A stretch of DNA of 5,550 nt from Clostridia bacterium (GCA_017549665.1 JAFYUD010000108.1:1-5550); one strand, 5' to 3'. Shown: positions 1 to 4,991, numbered from the stretch's first letter. Program-made: numbers and translations. The notes: generated by a model from the sequence alone, not told the origin.

Positions 1-63
1 AACGTAGCAGGTGTTATCGGTTCAGCTGTTGCTGCAGGTTATCTGCTTACACTTTTCGGATAA
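1..63 (+). CDS. C-terminal fragment, probable sodium-translocating decarboxylase beta subunit
   Basis: The window opens inside a gene; its last 20 codons (NVAGVIGSAVAAGYLLTLFG) end at a TAA. The tail is hydrophobic and rich in Gly and Ala. From memory, it closely resembles the conserved C-terminus of the beta subunits of sodium-ion-pumping biotin-dependent decarboxylases (oxaloacetate, methylmalonyl-CoA and glutaconyl-CoA decarboxylases), which typically end in an NVAGVIGSAVAAG-type helix. Those subunits sit in the membrane and couple decarboxylation of carboxybiotin to sodium export, which fits an anaerobic fermenter. Which substrate is used cannot be told from this fragment. The next gene starts only three bases after the stop, so the two are probably co-transcribed and may be translationally coupled. 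The family call rests on a short piece and is moderate. Confidence 0.68.
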   Translation, partial: NVAGVIGSAVAAGYLLTLFG

Positions 64-66
64 GAT

Positions 67-720
67 ATGTATAAGTACATTTTCTTTGATCTTGACGGAA
101 CGCTTACCGATTCGGGTGAGGGGATAATCAGAAGTCTTGAGTATGCCTTTGACGAGCTTGGTCTTGAGCGTCCTGACAGTGAAACTATTATGAAATTCAT
201 CGGACCGCCTCTTGTGGTTTCATTCCGTGACTTTATGAACTATGATGAAGAGACAACACAGAAGGCAATTGCAAAGTACCGTGAACGTTATGTTGTAAAA
301 GGTATTTTTGAGAATTATCCTTATGAGGGTATTCCCGAACTGCTCGGTGAACTGAAAAACAAGGGTTTCCGTCTTGCTGTTGCAACCACAAAACCCGAAT
401 ATATGGCAGAACGTGTGACTGATCATTATGATCTTACAAAGTATTTTGATACAGTTTCAGGTGCAGTCGGTGAAAACGACTCAAAGGAAGCTGTTATCAG
501 ACGTGCCTGTGAGAGAATGGGCATAGATGAAAATGAGTTTTCATCAGTGCTTATGGTCGGTGACAGAAAATATGACATAATCGGTGCTCATGCCTGCGGC
601 ATGAAATGCTGCGGTGTGAAATACGGCTTCGCACCTGAAGGTGAATTTGAAGAGTACGGTGCTGATTATGTTGCTGAAAAAGTCGATGACCTTAAAAATC
701 TGATTTTTTCACTTGCATAA
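67..720 (+). CDS. HAD-superfamily phosphatase, phosphoglycolate phosphatase / 5'-nucleotidase-like
   Basis: A 217-residue cytosolic hydrolase of HAD subfamily IA, a usual length for Gph/PpaX-like phosphatases. All four HAD motifs are visible. Motif I is DLDGTLTDS (residues 8-16), with nucleophile Asp8 and acid/base Asp10. Motif II is the Thr in VATTKP (105-110). Motif III is Lys140. Motif IV is GDRKYD (165-170), with the Mg-binding acidic residues. Between motifs I and II lies a helical cap (about 16-85) containing the IGPPL signature common in this branch. The substrate (phosphoglycolate, a nucleotide or another small phosphate ester) cannot be read from sequence, so no symbol is given. The ATG lies three bases after the upstream stop and has no clear Shine-Dalgarno sequence, which suggests reinitiation by ribosomes finishing the upstream gene. 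A strong terminator follows, so this is the last gene of its operon. Confidence 0.93.
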   Translation: MYKYIFFDLDGTLTDSGEGIIRSLEYAFDELGLERPDSETIMKFIGPPLVVSFRDFMNYDEETTQKAIAKYRERYVVKGIFENYPYEGIPELLGELKNKGFRLAVATTKPEYMAERVTDHYDLTKYFDTVSGAVGENDSKEAVIRRACERMGIDENEFSSVLMVGDRKYDIIGAHACGMKCCGVKYGFAPEGEFEEYGADYVAEKVDDLKNLIFSLA

Positions 721-752
721 AATTTTCTATACTTTTTGCTCATAAATAAAGA

Positions 753-787
753 TTCCCTGAATTCGTCCGAGTTCAGGGAGTTTTTTT
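753..787 (+). terminator. Rho-independent terminator after the HAD gene
   Basis: An inverted repeat pairs bases 754-764 with 769-779 (core TCCCTGAA / TTCAGGGA, continued inward by a G-T wobble and two more pairs). It closes a 4-base loop and runs directly into seven Ts at 781-787. It lies about 33 bases after the HAD stop codon and ends the decarboxylase-HAD transcript. Confidence 0.93.
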
Positions 788-795
788 GTTTGTGA

Positions 796-837
796 ATTTG
801 TAACTGTACACTGTACATTGTAAATTGTACATTTAAT
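796..837. repeat. Degenerate 7-bp tandem repeat (ACTGTAC / ATTGTAC)
   Basis: Six successive 7-base units can be read: ATTTGTA, ACTGTAC, ACTGTAC, ATTGTAA, ATTGTAC, ATTTAAT. The middle four are clear and the outer two degenerate. The unit carries the self-complementary core TGTACA. The array sits between the HAD terminator and the proC promoter and encodes no protein. Short heptad arrays of this look occur between genes in several bacterial groups; whether this one binds a protein or is only replication slippage is unknown. Confidence 0.7.
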
Positions 838-848
838 GATTGTTCATC

Positions 849-876
849 TTGAATTTTATAAAAATTATGTTAAAAT
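849..876 (+). promoter_or_regulatory. Sigma-A promoter of proC with extended -10
   Basis: The -35 TTGAAT (849-854) and -10 TAAAAT (871-876) are 16 bases apart. TG at 868-869 adds an extended -10 (TGTTAAAAT). Transcription would start near 883, leaving a leader of only about 10 bases before the proC ATG. The Shine-Dalgarno-like GGTGA (883-887) would then lie at the very 5' end of the message. Confidence 0.72.
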
Positions 877-892
877 AGTATCGGTGATTTAA

Positions 893-1702
893 ATGAAAAC
901 AATAGGCTTTATCGGTTGCGGAAACATGGCACAGCCGATTATTAAAAATTGTGCAGAAAAAAATGTTTTTGATAAAAACAATATTTACGTTTATGATATA
1001 GACAGGGTGAAGCTTGATGAATTCTGTCAGAAAATTGAAGTAAACACTGCGGAAAACGAAAATGACATTGCAGAAAGCTGTGATGTTGTGGTGCTTTGTA
1101 CAAAGCCTCAGGTTTTTCCTGAATTGCTTGAAAAAATCAATGCTTCACTCAGAAAAAATAACCCTCTTATTATATCTATTGCGGCAGGGAAGACTACAGA
1201 ATGGATAACATCTCTTCTTGGTTATGATGCAAAGGTTGCACGGATTTTTCCCAATCTCAATGCAACTGTGGGTGCTGCGGTGTCCGCATATACAGGTAAT
1301 AAGAATGTCAGTGGTGCTGAAATTGAGAAGGTGGGCTGTATCTGTCTTTCTTACGGTGAGGCAAAACAGCTTGATGAAAGTCTGTTTCCCGTTTTCGGTG
1401 TGCTGGGCGGATGTGTGCCTGCGTATGCTTTTATGTTTATCGGTGCGCTTGCAAAAGCAGGTGTTGCAGACGGTCTTGATGATGAAACTGCAAGGGATGT
1501 TGCTGTGCAGGCTGTGCTTGGCAGTGCCATGCTTCTCAAGGAGTGCGGCGGTGACACTGACGAGTGGGTAAAAAAGGTCTGTTCGCCCGGCGGAACAACC
1601 ATTGAAGGGGTGAATTCCTTAAGGGAAAATAACCTTGATGACGTGGTCAGAACGGCTTTTCATAAGTCATATATGAAGGATCTTTTTCTCTCCGGAAAAT
1701 GA
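893..1702 (+). CDS. proC: Pyrroline-5-carboxylate reductase
   Basis: The last enzyme of proline synthesis: it reduces 1-pyrroline-5-carboxylate to L-proline with NAD(P)H in the cytosol. Its 269 residues match the usual family length. The N-terminal Rossmann fold has the nucleotide-binding loop GFIGCGNMAQPI (residues 5-16) and the conserved CTKPQ (69-73). The loop RIFPNLNATVG (117-127) corresponds to the usual MPNTP region. The C-terminal helical dimerisation domain carries GGCVPAYAF (172-180), in the place of the usual GSGPAY, and the signature SPGGTTIEGV (231-240). The two altered loops suggest a divergent clostridial branch, not loss of function, because the fold and the C-terminal signature are intact. 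The ATG is preceded by GGTGA at 5-base spacing. The gene has its own promoter and appears to stand alone; I see no strong intrinsic terminator directly after it. Confidence 0.95.
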   Translation: MKTIGFIGCGNMAQPIIKNCAEKNVFDKNNIYVYDIDRVKLDEFCQKIEVNTAENENDIAESCDVVVLCTKPQVFPELLEKINASLRKNNPLIISIAAGKTTEWITSLLGYDAKVARIFPNLNATVGAAVSAYTGNKNVSGAEIEKVGCICLSYGEAKQLDESLFPVFGVLGGCVPAYAFMFIGALAKAGVADGLDDETARDVAVQAVLGSAMLLKECGGDTDEWVKKVCSPGGTTIEGVNSLRENNLDDVVRTAFHKSYMKDLFLSGK

Positions 1703-1727
1703 TTTTTACTTTCTGGAAAAAAATCTA

Positions 1728-1756
1728 TTGACATTATTTTATTTTTGTAATAAAAT
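1728..1756 (+). promoter_or_regulatory. Distal sigma-A promoter upstream of the cohesin-like gene
   Basis: A consensus -35 TTGACA (1728-1733) and a -10 TAAAAT (1751-1756) are separated by exactly 17 bases. Transcription would start near 1763, giving a leader of about 197 bases to the ATG at 1960. It lies just after proC and overlaps a 10-bp inverted repeat. Confidence 0.75.
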
Positions 1757-1758
1757 AA
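1734..1758. repeat. AT-only 10-bp inverted repeat over the distal promoter
   Basis: TTATTTTATT (1734-1743) is the exact reverse complement of AATAAAATAA (1749-1758), with a 5-base loop. It covers the promoter spacer and the -10 box. It could be an operator or a weak bidirectional stop after proC, but with only A-T pairs and no proper T-run it is a poor intrinsic terminator. Confidence 0.6.
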
Positions 1759-1834
1759 CATTAAATTGGCTAATATGACGAATAGAATGTTGTTAAAAAT
1801 CTGTGTTTTTAGTCAAAGTTTTTTAAGAATTTAC

Positions 1835-1863
1835 TTGACATATTAAAAGACATAGTATATAAT
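1835..1863 (+). promoter_or_regulatory. Perfect-consensus sigma-A promoter of the cohesin-like gene
   Basis: TTGACA (1835-1840) and TATAAT (1858-1863) are separated by exactly 17 bases, so both hexamers and the spacing match the vegetative consensus. Transcription would begin near 1870, leaving a leader of about 90 bases. With the distal promoter this makes a tandem pair, which suggests strong constitutive expression of the surface protein downstream. Confidence 0.9.
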
Positions 1864-1869
1864 ATCACT

Positions 1870-1959
1870 ATCATCCAAGGTATCACCTTGCGATTTTATA
1901 GGTATAACGGGTCTCAAGGCTCTTTATATAAGAAAATTTTTTAAAGGAAGGTTCTACAA
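1870..1959 (+). promoter_or_regulatory. Structured 5' leader with hairpin and strong ribosome binding site
   Basis: The leader begins with a perfect 6-bp hairpin, CAAGGT (1876-1881) with ACCTTG (1885-1890) around a 3-base loop. A second CAAGG (1915-1919) could pair with the same CCTTG arm instead. Near the gene is AAAGGAAGG (1943-1951), a good Shine-Dalgarno sequence 8 bases before the ATG. No riboswitch class is recognised. An early hairpin like this could also simply protect the 5' end of the mRNA. Confidence 0.5.
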
Positions 1960-2598
1960 ATGAAACTTGCAAAGAAAATGCTCGCAAGTGTATGCGCACT
2001 TGCAATGGTAGTAGCACTTGCTCTTACAGCTTTCGCTACTAATGTCACAATGACAAATGCAACTGCTGACGTTGGTGAAACAGTTACAATCACTGTTGCT
2101 GGTACTGGCATCGCAGGTCTTGAAGCTGCTGACCTTGTATTCACATACGATGCTGAAGCTCTTGAATACGTAAGTGTTAAGGGTGCAGACGGTATTGAAT
2201 ACAGCATGGCTGCTGGTGGTAACCCCTCAAAGGGCACAGTTACTTTCTCATTCGCATTCCTCGAGGCTGCTACAGCTGACTCAAACATGGCTGTTGTAAC
2301 ATTCAAGGTTCTCAAGGCTGGTGCATCTGATGTTGTTCTTTCTTACAACTCATGGGAAGGCACAGCTGAGCCTGCAGCTGTTAAGGTTACTGTAACTGGT
2401 AAGGAAGTTGTTTCTGAAACAACTACAGTTAAGGAAGAAGTTTCTGTTGATGAAACAACAACAGTTAAGGCTCCCGTTGACACAACAAAGGCTCCCGAAG
2501 TTCCCAAGACAGGTGACGTTGGTGTAGCTGCTGTTGCAGGCGTTATGGCTATCGCTGCTGTTGCTTTCGTAGCAACAAGAAAAAAGGACGCAGAATAA
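1960..2598 (+). CDS. Cohesin-like, sortase-anchored surface protein
   Basis: A 212-residue exported protein. Residues 1-26 are a signal peptide (KLAKK, hydrophobic core, cleavage after AFA). Residues about 28-147 form one beta-rich module in the style of cohesins: VGETVTITVAGTGIAGLEAAD, then FTYDAEALEYVSV, a GTVTFSFAF strand, AVVTFKVLKAGASDVVL and a final VKVTVT strand. At about 120 residues it is shorter than a typical 140-150 residue cohesin. A Thr/Val/Glu-rich linker (148-180) follows, then VPKTGD (181-186), a hydrophobic segment (187-205) and RKKDAE, the layout of a sortase sorting signal with Val in place of Leu. Such a protein would display one Ig-like module on the cell wall, like the small ScaE anchoring scaffoldin of Ruminococcus flavefaciens, but dockerin binding is not shown and a plain adhesin is equally possible. 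Lysine is AAG in 12 of 15 cases, which suggests high expression. Confidence 0.8.
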   Translation: MKLAKKMLASVCALAMVVALALTAFATNVTMTNATADVGETVTITVAGTGIAGLEAADLVFTYDAEALEYVSVKGADGIEYSMAAGGNPSKGTVTFSFAFLEAATADSNMAVVTFKVLKAGASDVVLSYNSWEGTAEPAAVKVTVTGKEVVSETTTVKEEVSVDETTTVKAPVDTTKAPEVPKTGDVGVAAVAGVMAIAAVAFVATRKKDAE

Positions 2599-2647
2599 TT
2601 TCTGACTTCCACAATTAATTAGCATTTAATTGCAAATTGAGTTTTTT

Positions 2648-2684
2648 GGGATTAGCACCTCGGTGTTAATCCCTTGAACTTTTT
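2648..2684 (+). terminator. First terminator hairpin after the cohesin-like gene
   Basis: GGGATTAGCAC (2648-2658) pairs with GTGTTAATCCC (2663-2673), with one G-T wobble and a CTCG loop. The T-run (2680-2684) starts only after six intervening bases, so on its own it is less canonical than the next hairpin. It lies about 50 bases after the stop codon. Confidence 0.7.
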
Positions 2685-2695
2685 AATGCAGAAAG

Positions 2696-2722
2696 AAAGT
2701 CGTCTCAGGACGGCTTTTTTTT
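2696..2722 (+). terminator. Second, canonical Rho-independent terminator
   Basis: AAAGTCGTC (2696-2704) pairs with GACGGCTTT (2709-2717), including one G-T wobble, around the tetraloop TCAG. Eight Ts (2715-2722) complete it. Together with the preceding hairpin it insulates the sporulation operon from the strong promoters upstream. Confidence 0.9.
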
Positions 2723-2741
2723 GTTTGTCTGTATTCAGCTT

Positions 2742-2774
2742 GTGACATTTTTCTCCCGTCAGTGAGAGTATAAT
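2742..2774 (+). promoter_or_regulatory. Probable spoIIG-type promoter with long spacer
   Basis: The -10 box TATAAT (2769-2774) is perfect, but nothing like a -35 lies 16-18 bases upstream. The best match, GTGACA (2742-2747), is 21 bases away. The Bacillus subtilis spoIIG promoter is known for the same kind of overlong spacing (22 bases); it uses sigma-A with Spo0A~P bound over the -35. The same arrangement is inferred here. No good match to the Spo0A box (TGTCGAA) was found, so Spo0A control is unproven. The start would be near 2781, leaving a leader of about 14 bases. Confidence 0.55.
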
Positions 2775-2781
2775 ACTCTCA
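2763..2781. repeat. Perfect 19-bp palindrome centred on the spoIIG -10 box
   Basis: TGAGAGTAT (2763-2771) and ATACTCTCA (2773-2781) are exact reverse complements around a single A at 2772. The TATAAT box lies in the middle, so a dimeric protein bound here would block or reshape RNA polymerase binding. No T-run follows, so it is not a terminator. Confidence 0.8.
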
Positions 2782-2794
2782 GGGCGGTGGTGCT

Positions 2795-3670
2795 GTGAAA
2801 CAGGTAATTTACCTCGATGTGCTGATATTCCTTAATACCGTGATTACGTTTCTGTTGCTTCTTGCATCGTCAAGATTTATAAAAATAAAGCCAAAGACCG
2901 GAAGGCTTGTTTCAGGTGCGCTTATCGGCGGTGCATCGTCACTGATAATTTTTGCACCTGATATGGGCTTTGCTGTTTCACTTCTTGTCAAACTGCTTTT
3001 TTCAGTGGTGATCACATCTGTTACATATAAATCAGCTTCCGTCAGGGCAGTGCTGCGTAATACAGGCTACTTTTTTGCCGTCAGCTTTATATTTGCGGGA
3101 ATGATTTTGTTTGTTGCGTCACTTCCGGGAATTTCAATTGTCACTTATAACAACGGTGCCGTGTATGTGGAGCTGTCGTTTTTCTCACTCGTTGCCGCAT
3201 CGGTAATCTGTTATATCATAACTCTGATTCTCAATAAAATTACAGGACACAGCAGAAATTCAGATATAACGGTAAATGCAGAAATCACTGCATCGGGTCA
3301 GACTCTGTCATGCAGCGCTGTAATTGATACGGGAAATGCCCTGACAGACCCATTCAGCGGTGAAAACATAATAATAGGTGATAAGCATATACTCAGCAGT
3401 CTTTTGCCTGAAGATATACTGCATTATCTTGAAGGTAATGCAGAAATCTGCAGCCGCATACGCCTTGTGTCATGTGCAACTGTTTCGGGAAACGGAATTC
3501 TGCCCGTTTTCAGAGCAGAAAGACTTGTGATTTACGGAAAAGAAGAAAAAATTATTATCAGAAAGCCGTTGATTGCTGTCTGTGACAGAGAAATTTCACA
3601 TATAATTCTGCCTGCAACATTGATTGAGCAGGAAGAAAGGAGACCTCTCGATGTTAAAAATATCAGTTGA
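2795..3670 (+). CDS. spoIIGA: Sigma-E processing peptidase SpoIIGA
   Basis: The membrane-bound aspartic protease that cleaves the pro-sequence from SigE during early sporulation. Of its 291 residues, the first half carries about five membrane segments (about 4-24, 38-54, 58-78, 92-110 and 127-147). The second half is a soluble protease domain with the catalytic motif [15 protein letters not shown] (residues 175-189), nucleophile Asp178 in DTG, equivalent to Asp183 of B. subtilis. The motif [14 protein letters not shown] (221-234) follows, where better-known members usually have Pro-Tyr/Phe instead of Ser-Cys. ILPATLI lies near the end. It starts at GTG 2795, preceded by the SD-like GGGCGGTG. 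Its 3' end overlaps sigE by 20 bases, the conserved gene pairing, which strongly supports the call. Lysine is AAA in 8 of 12 cases, unlike the two surface-protein genes here. Confidence 0.93.
   Translation: MKQVIYLDVLIFLNTVITFLLLLASSRFIKIKPKTGRLVSGALIGGASSLIIFAPDMGFAVSLLVKLLFSVVITSVTYKSASVRAVLRNTGYFFAVSFIFAGMILFVASLPGISIVTYNNGAVYVELSFFSLVAASVICYIITLILNKITGHSRNSDITVNAEITASGQTLSCSAVIDTGNALTDPFSGENIIIGDKHILSSLLPEDILHYLEGNAEICSRIRLVSCATVSGNGILPVFRAERLVIYGKEEKIIIRKPLIAVCDREISHIILPATLIEQEERRPLDVKNIS
3637..3642 (+). promoter_or_regulatory. Ribosome binding site that sets the sigE start
   Basis: AAGGAG lies 8 bases before ATG 3651, inside the 3' end of spoIIGA. It favours this ATG over the in-frame TTG at 3624, which would add nine residues not seen in SigE homologues and would itself contain this ribosome binding site. 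Confidence 0.9.
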
Positions 3671-4367
3671 AAATATCAGGAAAATTCTTCTGATTATCAG
3701 GGCGAAATTTGCTGATGAAGTTTTTTATGTAAACGGCCCTCAGACCTTGCCGCCTCCCATGACAAAGGAGGAAGAGGATGACTGCCTGAGCCGTATAACG
3801 CAGGGCGACAGAAAGGCAAGGGAAGCGCTCATCACCCACAATCTGAGGCTTGTTGTTTACATAGCGAAGAAGTTTGAAAATACGGGAATCGGAATAGAAG
3901 ACCTTGTTTCAATCGGAACGATAGGACTTATCAAAGCCGTCAACACCTTCTGTCCCGAAAAAAATATAAAGCTTGCAACTTATGCAAGCCGTTGTATCGA
4001 AAATGAAATACTGATGTATCTGAGAAAAACTGCAAACCGTAAGACCGAAATCTCAATTGATGAGCCGCTGAATACCGACCATGACGGTAATGAACTGCTT
4101 TTGTCTGATGTGTTGGCAGGGGATGGGGAGAGTATCAATTATGATATCGAATATGAGGACGAAAAAAATCTGCTTCATGCAGTTGTAAACAAGCTCAATC
4201 CCCGTGAAAAGATGATTATTGATATGCGCTTCGGCATAAACGGCTATGATGAGCACACGCAGAAGGAGGTTGCAGATATTATGGGGATCTCTCAGAGCTA
4301 TATTTCACGTCTTGAAAAACGGATTATCCGCAGAATCAAGCGTGAAATGGAGCTTGCAGACAACTGA
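3651..4367 (+). CDS. sigE: RNA polymerase sporulation sigma factor SigE (pro-form)
   Basis: The early mother-cell sigma factor, 238 residues against 239 in B. subtilis. Residues 1-25 are the amphipathic pro-sequence that tethers the inactive form to the membrane. [15 protein letters not shown] (22-36) matches the known processing region, and by analogy SpoIIGA should cut between Phe25 and Tyr26. Region 2 is [16 protein letters not shown], then [19 protein letters not shown] (about 64-100), followed by [19 protein letters not shown] (107-125), the core-binding and -10 recognition part. [21 protein letters not shown] (135-155) is the typical linker. The region 4.2 helix-turn-helix [22 protein letters not shown] (203-224) reads the -35. 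The gene is co-transcribed and overlaps with its activator, SpoIIGA. It is followed by a terminator, with no sigG. It marks the host as a spore former or a lineage that kept the program. Confidence 0.97.
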   Translation: MLKISVENIRKILLIIRAKFADEVFYVNGPQTLPPPMTKEEEDDCLSRITQGDRKAREALITHNLRLVVYIAKKFENTGIGIEDLVSIGTIGLIKAVNTFCPEKNIKLATYASRCIENEILMYLRKTANRKTEISIDEPLNTDHDGNELLLSDVLAGDGESINYDIEYEDEKNLLHAVVNKLNPREKMIIDMRFGINGYDEHTQKEVADIMGISQSYISRLEKRIIRRIKREMELADN

Positions 4368-4379
4368 ATATAAAAAGAA

Positions 4380-4406
4380 AAAAGCTTCCGTCAGACGGAA
4401 GCTTTT
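4380..4406. terminator. Bidirectional terminator between sigE and the convergent gene
   Basis: AAAAGCTTCCGT (4380-4391) pairs perfectly with ACGGAAGCTTTT (4395-4406) around a 3-base loop: 12 pairs. T-rich sequence follows on the plus strand, and the A-rich run at 4372-4383 gives a T-run on the minus strand. It lies 12 bases after the sigE stop and 15 bases after the stop of the minus-strand gene, so it serves both. Confidence 0.93.
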
Positions 4407-4421
4407 ATTTGTTGTTCTGAA

Positions 4422-4850
4422 TTATGCGCCGAATGCAAAGAGAGAAGCGAAGAGATTCTTGAACCACTCAAGAAGATCGTGTACAAGAATGATAAGTGAT
4501 GAGAACATGCTTGCCTGCTGTTCTTCCATTGAAAGTCTTGCGCTGATGTCCATATCTTTCTGAACGTCTTCAATAGTGTAGATGCCGTTTACGTCAGGCT
4601 CGATGATAACCATGTCAACTTCTACAAGCACGAACTGATCTGAATAACCGTCAGCAACTTCAACATAGAATTTGAAATCATCACCGGGGTAAACATAACA
4701 ATCATATCCGTTAGCAGGAATGATGGTAAGATTTTCGCCTTCTGCGATATTCATGTAATAAGTCTGGTATTCGCTTCCTGCAGCAACTGAAACTGCGAGA
4801 GCTGAGAATGCAAGTACAACTGCAAGTACAACTGAAAGTATTTTTTTCAT
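4422..4850 (-). CDS. Small secreted protein of unknown function
   Basis: A 142-residue protein that I do not recognise as a named family. Residues 1-24 form a clear signal peptide (MKKILS, Val/Leu/Ala core, VAA near the end). Residues about 28-107 look like one small beta-sandwich module: YVYPGDDFKFYVEVADGYSD, VEVDMVIIEPDVNGIYTIEDV and QKDMDISA. The pattern of a strand, a D/N-G turn, YTI..V and D-M-x-I resembles short repeats in secreted and surface proteins of gut Firmicutes. The C-terminus (117-142: SSLIILVHDLL, EWFKNLFASLFAFGA) is hydrophobic to amphipathic and could tether it to a membrane. It has no sorting signal, and its one mature Cys (51) is not in a lipobox. Translation is supported by GGAGG (4859-4863, minus strand) 8 bases before the ATG, a good promoter and a downstream terminator. 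The gene is likely real; the role is unknown. Confidence 0.85.
   Translation of the reverse strand: MKKILSVVLAVVLAFSALAVSVAAGSEYQTYYMNIAEGENLTIIPANGYDCYVYPGDDFKFYVEVADGYSDQFVLVEVDMVIIEPDVNGIYTIEDVQKDMDISARLSMEEQQASMFSSLIILVHDLLEWFKNLFASLFAFGA
4810..4833. repeat. 12-bp tandem duplication inside the signal peptide
   Basis: GCAAGTACAACT occurs twice back to back (4810-4821 and 4822-4833), followed by the partial match GAAAGTA. On the minus strand it encodes the doubled VVLA-VVLA of the signal-peptide core. In-frame slippage here would change the length of the hydrophobic core by four residues without breaking the gene. Confidence 0.85.
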
Positions 4851-4884
4851 TGTTTTTGCCTCCGTTAGTTTTTAAGTTATATTT

Positions 4885-4913
4885 ATTATACAATTAATAA
4901 TGTGTAAAATCAA
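4885..4913 (-). promoter_or_regulatory. Sigma-A promoter of the minus-strand secreted protein
   Basis: Read on the minus strand, -35 TTGATT (4913-4908) and -10 TATAAT (4890-4885) are exactly 17 bases apart. The start would lie near 4878, giving a leader of about 28 bases with the GGAGG ribosome binding site. Confidence 0.82.
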
Positions 4914-4961
4914 TACTTTTTTTCTTTATCTCATATTTTAAAACAATATTTGCATTAATTA

Positions 4962-4991
4962 TTGACTTTTATTGTTGATTTGTAGTATAGT
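4962..4991 (+). promoter_or_regulatory. Sigma-A promoter of the right-end membrane protein
   Basis: -35 TTGACT (4962-4967) and -10 TATAGT (4986-4991) are 18 bases apart. Transcription from near 4998 gives a leader of about 45 bases, ending in AGGAGAG (5031-5037) before the ATG at 5043. It is divergent from the minus-strand promoter, and the -35 boxes lie about 50 bases apart. Confidence 0.7.

Noticed and set aside
796..837. CRISPR-like array
   Set aside because: Units are only 7 bases, directly abutting and degenerate; there are no spacers and no cas genes.
1218..1602. Alternative open frames on both strands within proC
   Set aside because: proC accounts for the whole stretch with conserved motifs; the alternatives have no supporting signals.
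1703..1760. Intrinsic terminator directly after proC
   Set aside because: The only inverted repeat is all A-T pairs and overlaps a consensus promoter; its ability to terminate is doubtful.
1870..1959. Known riboswitch (cyclic-di-GMP, cobalamin or similar)
   Set aside because: None of the conserved core sequences of the classes I know is present; only short hairpins are visible.
1941..2625. Long minus-strand open frames opposite the cohesin-like gene
   Set aside because: They are shadows of a strongly biased coding sequence; none has a ribosome binding site or recognisable product.
2720..2760. Spo0A box upstream of spoIIGA
   Set aside because: The best matches to TGTCGAA or its complement reach only about 4-5 of 7 bases, too weak to annotate.
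3624..3650. An upstream TTG start adding nine residues to SigE
   Set aside because: AAGGAG at 3637-3642 fits ATG 3651, and the resulting 238 residues and pro-sequence length match SigE homologues.
4246..4563. Plus-strand frame spanning the end of sigE and the terminator
   Set aside because: It crosses a strong terminator, overlaps two well-supported genes and has no coding character of its own.
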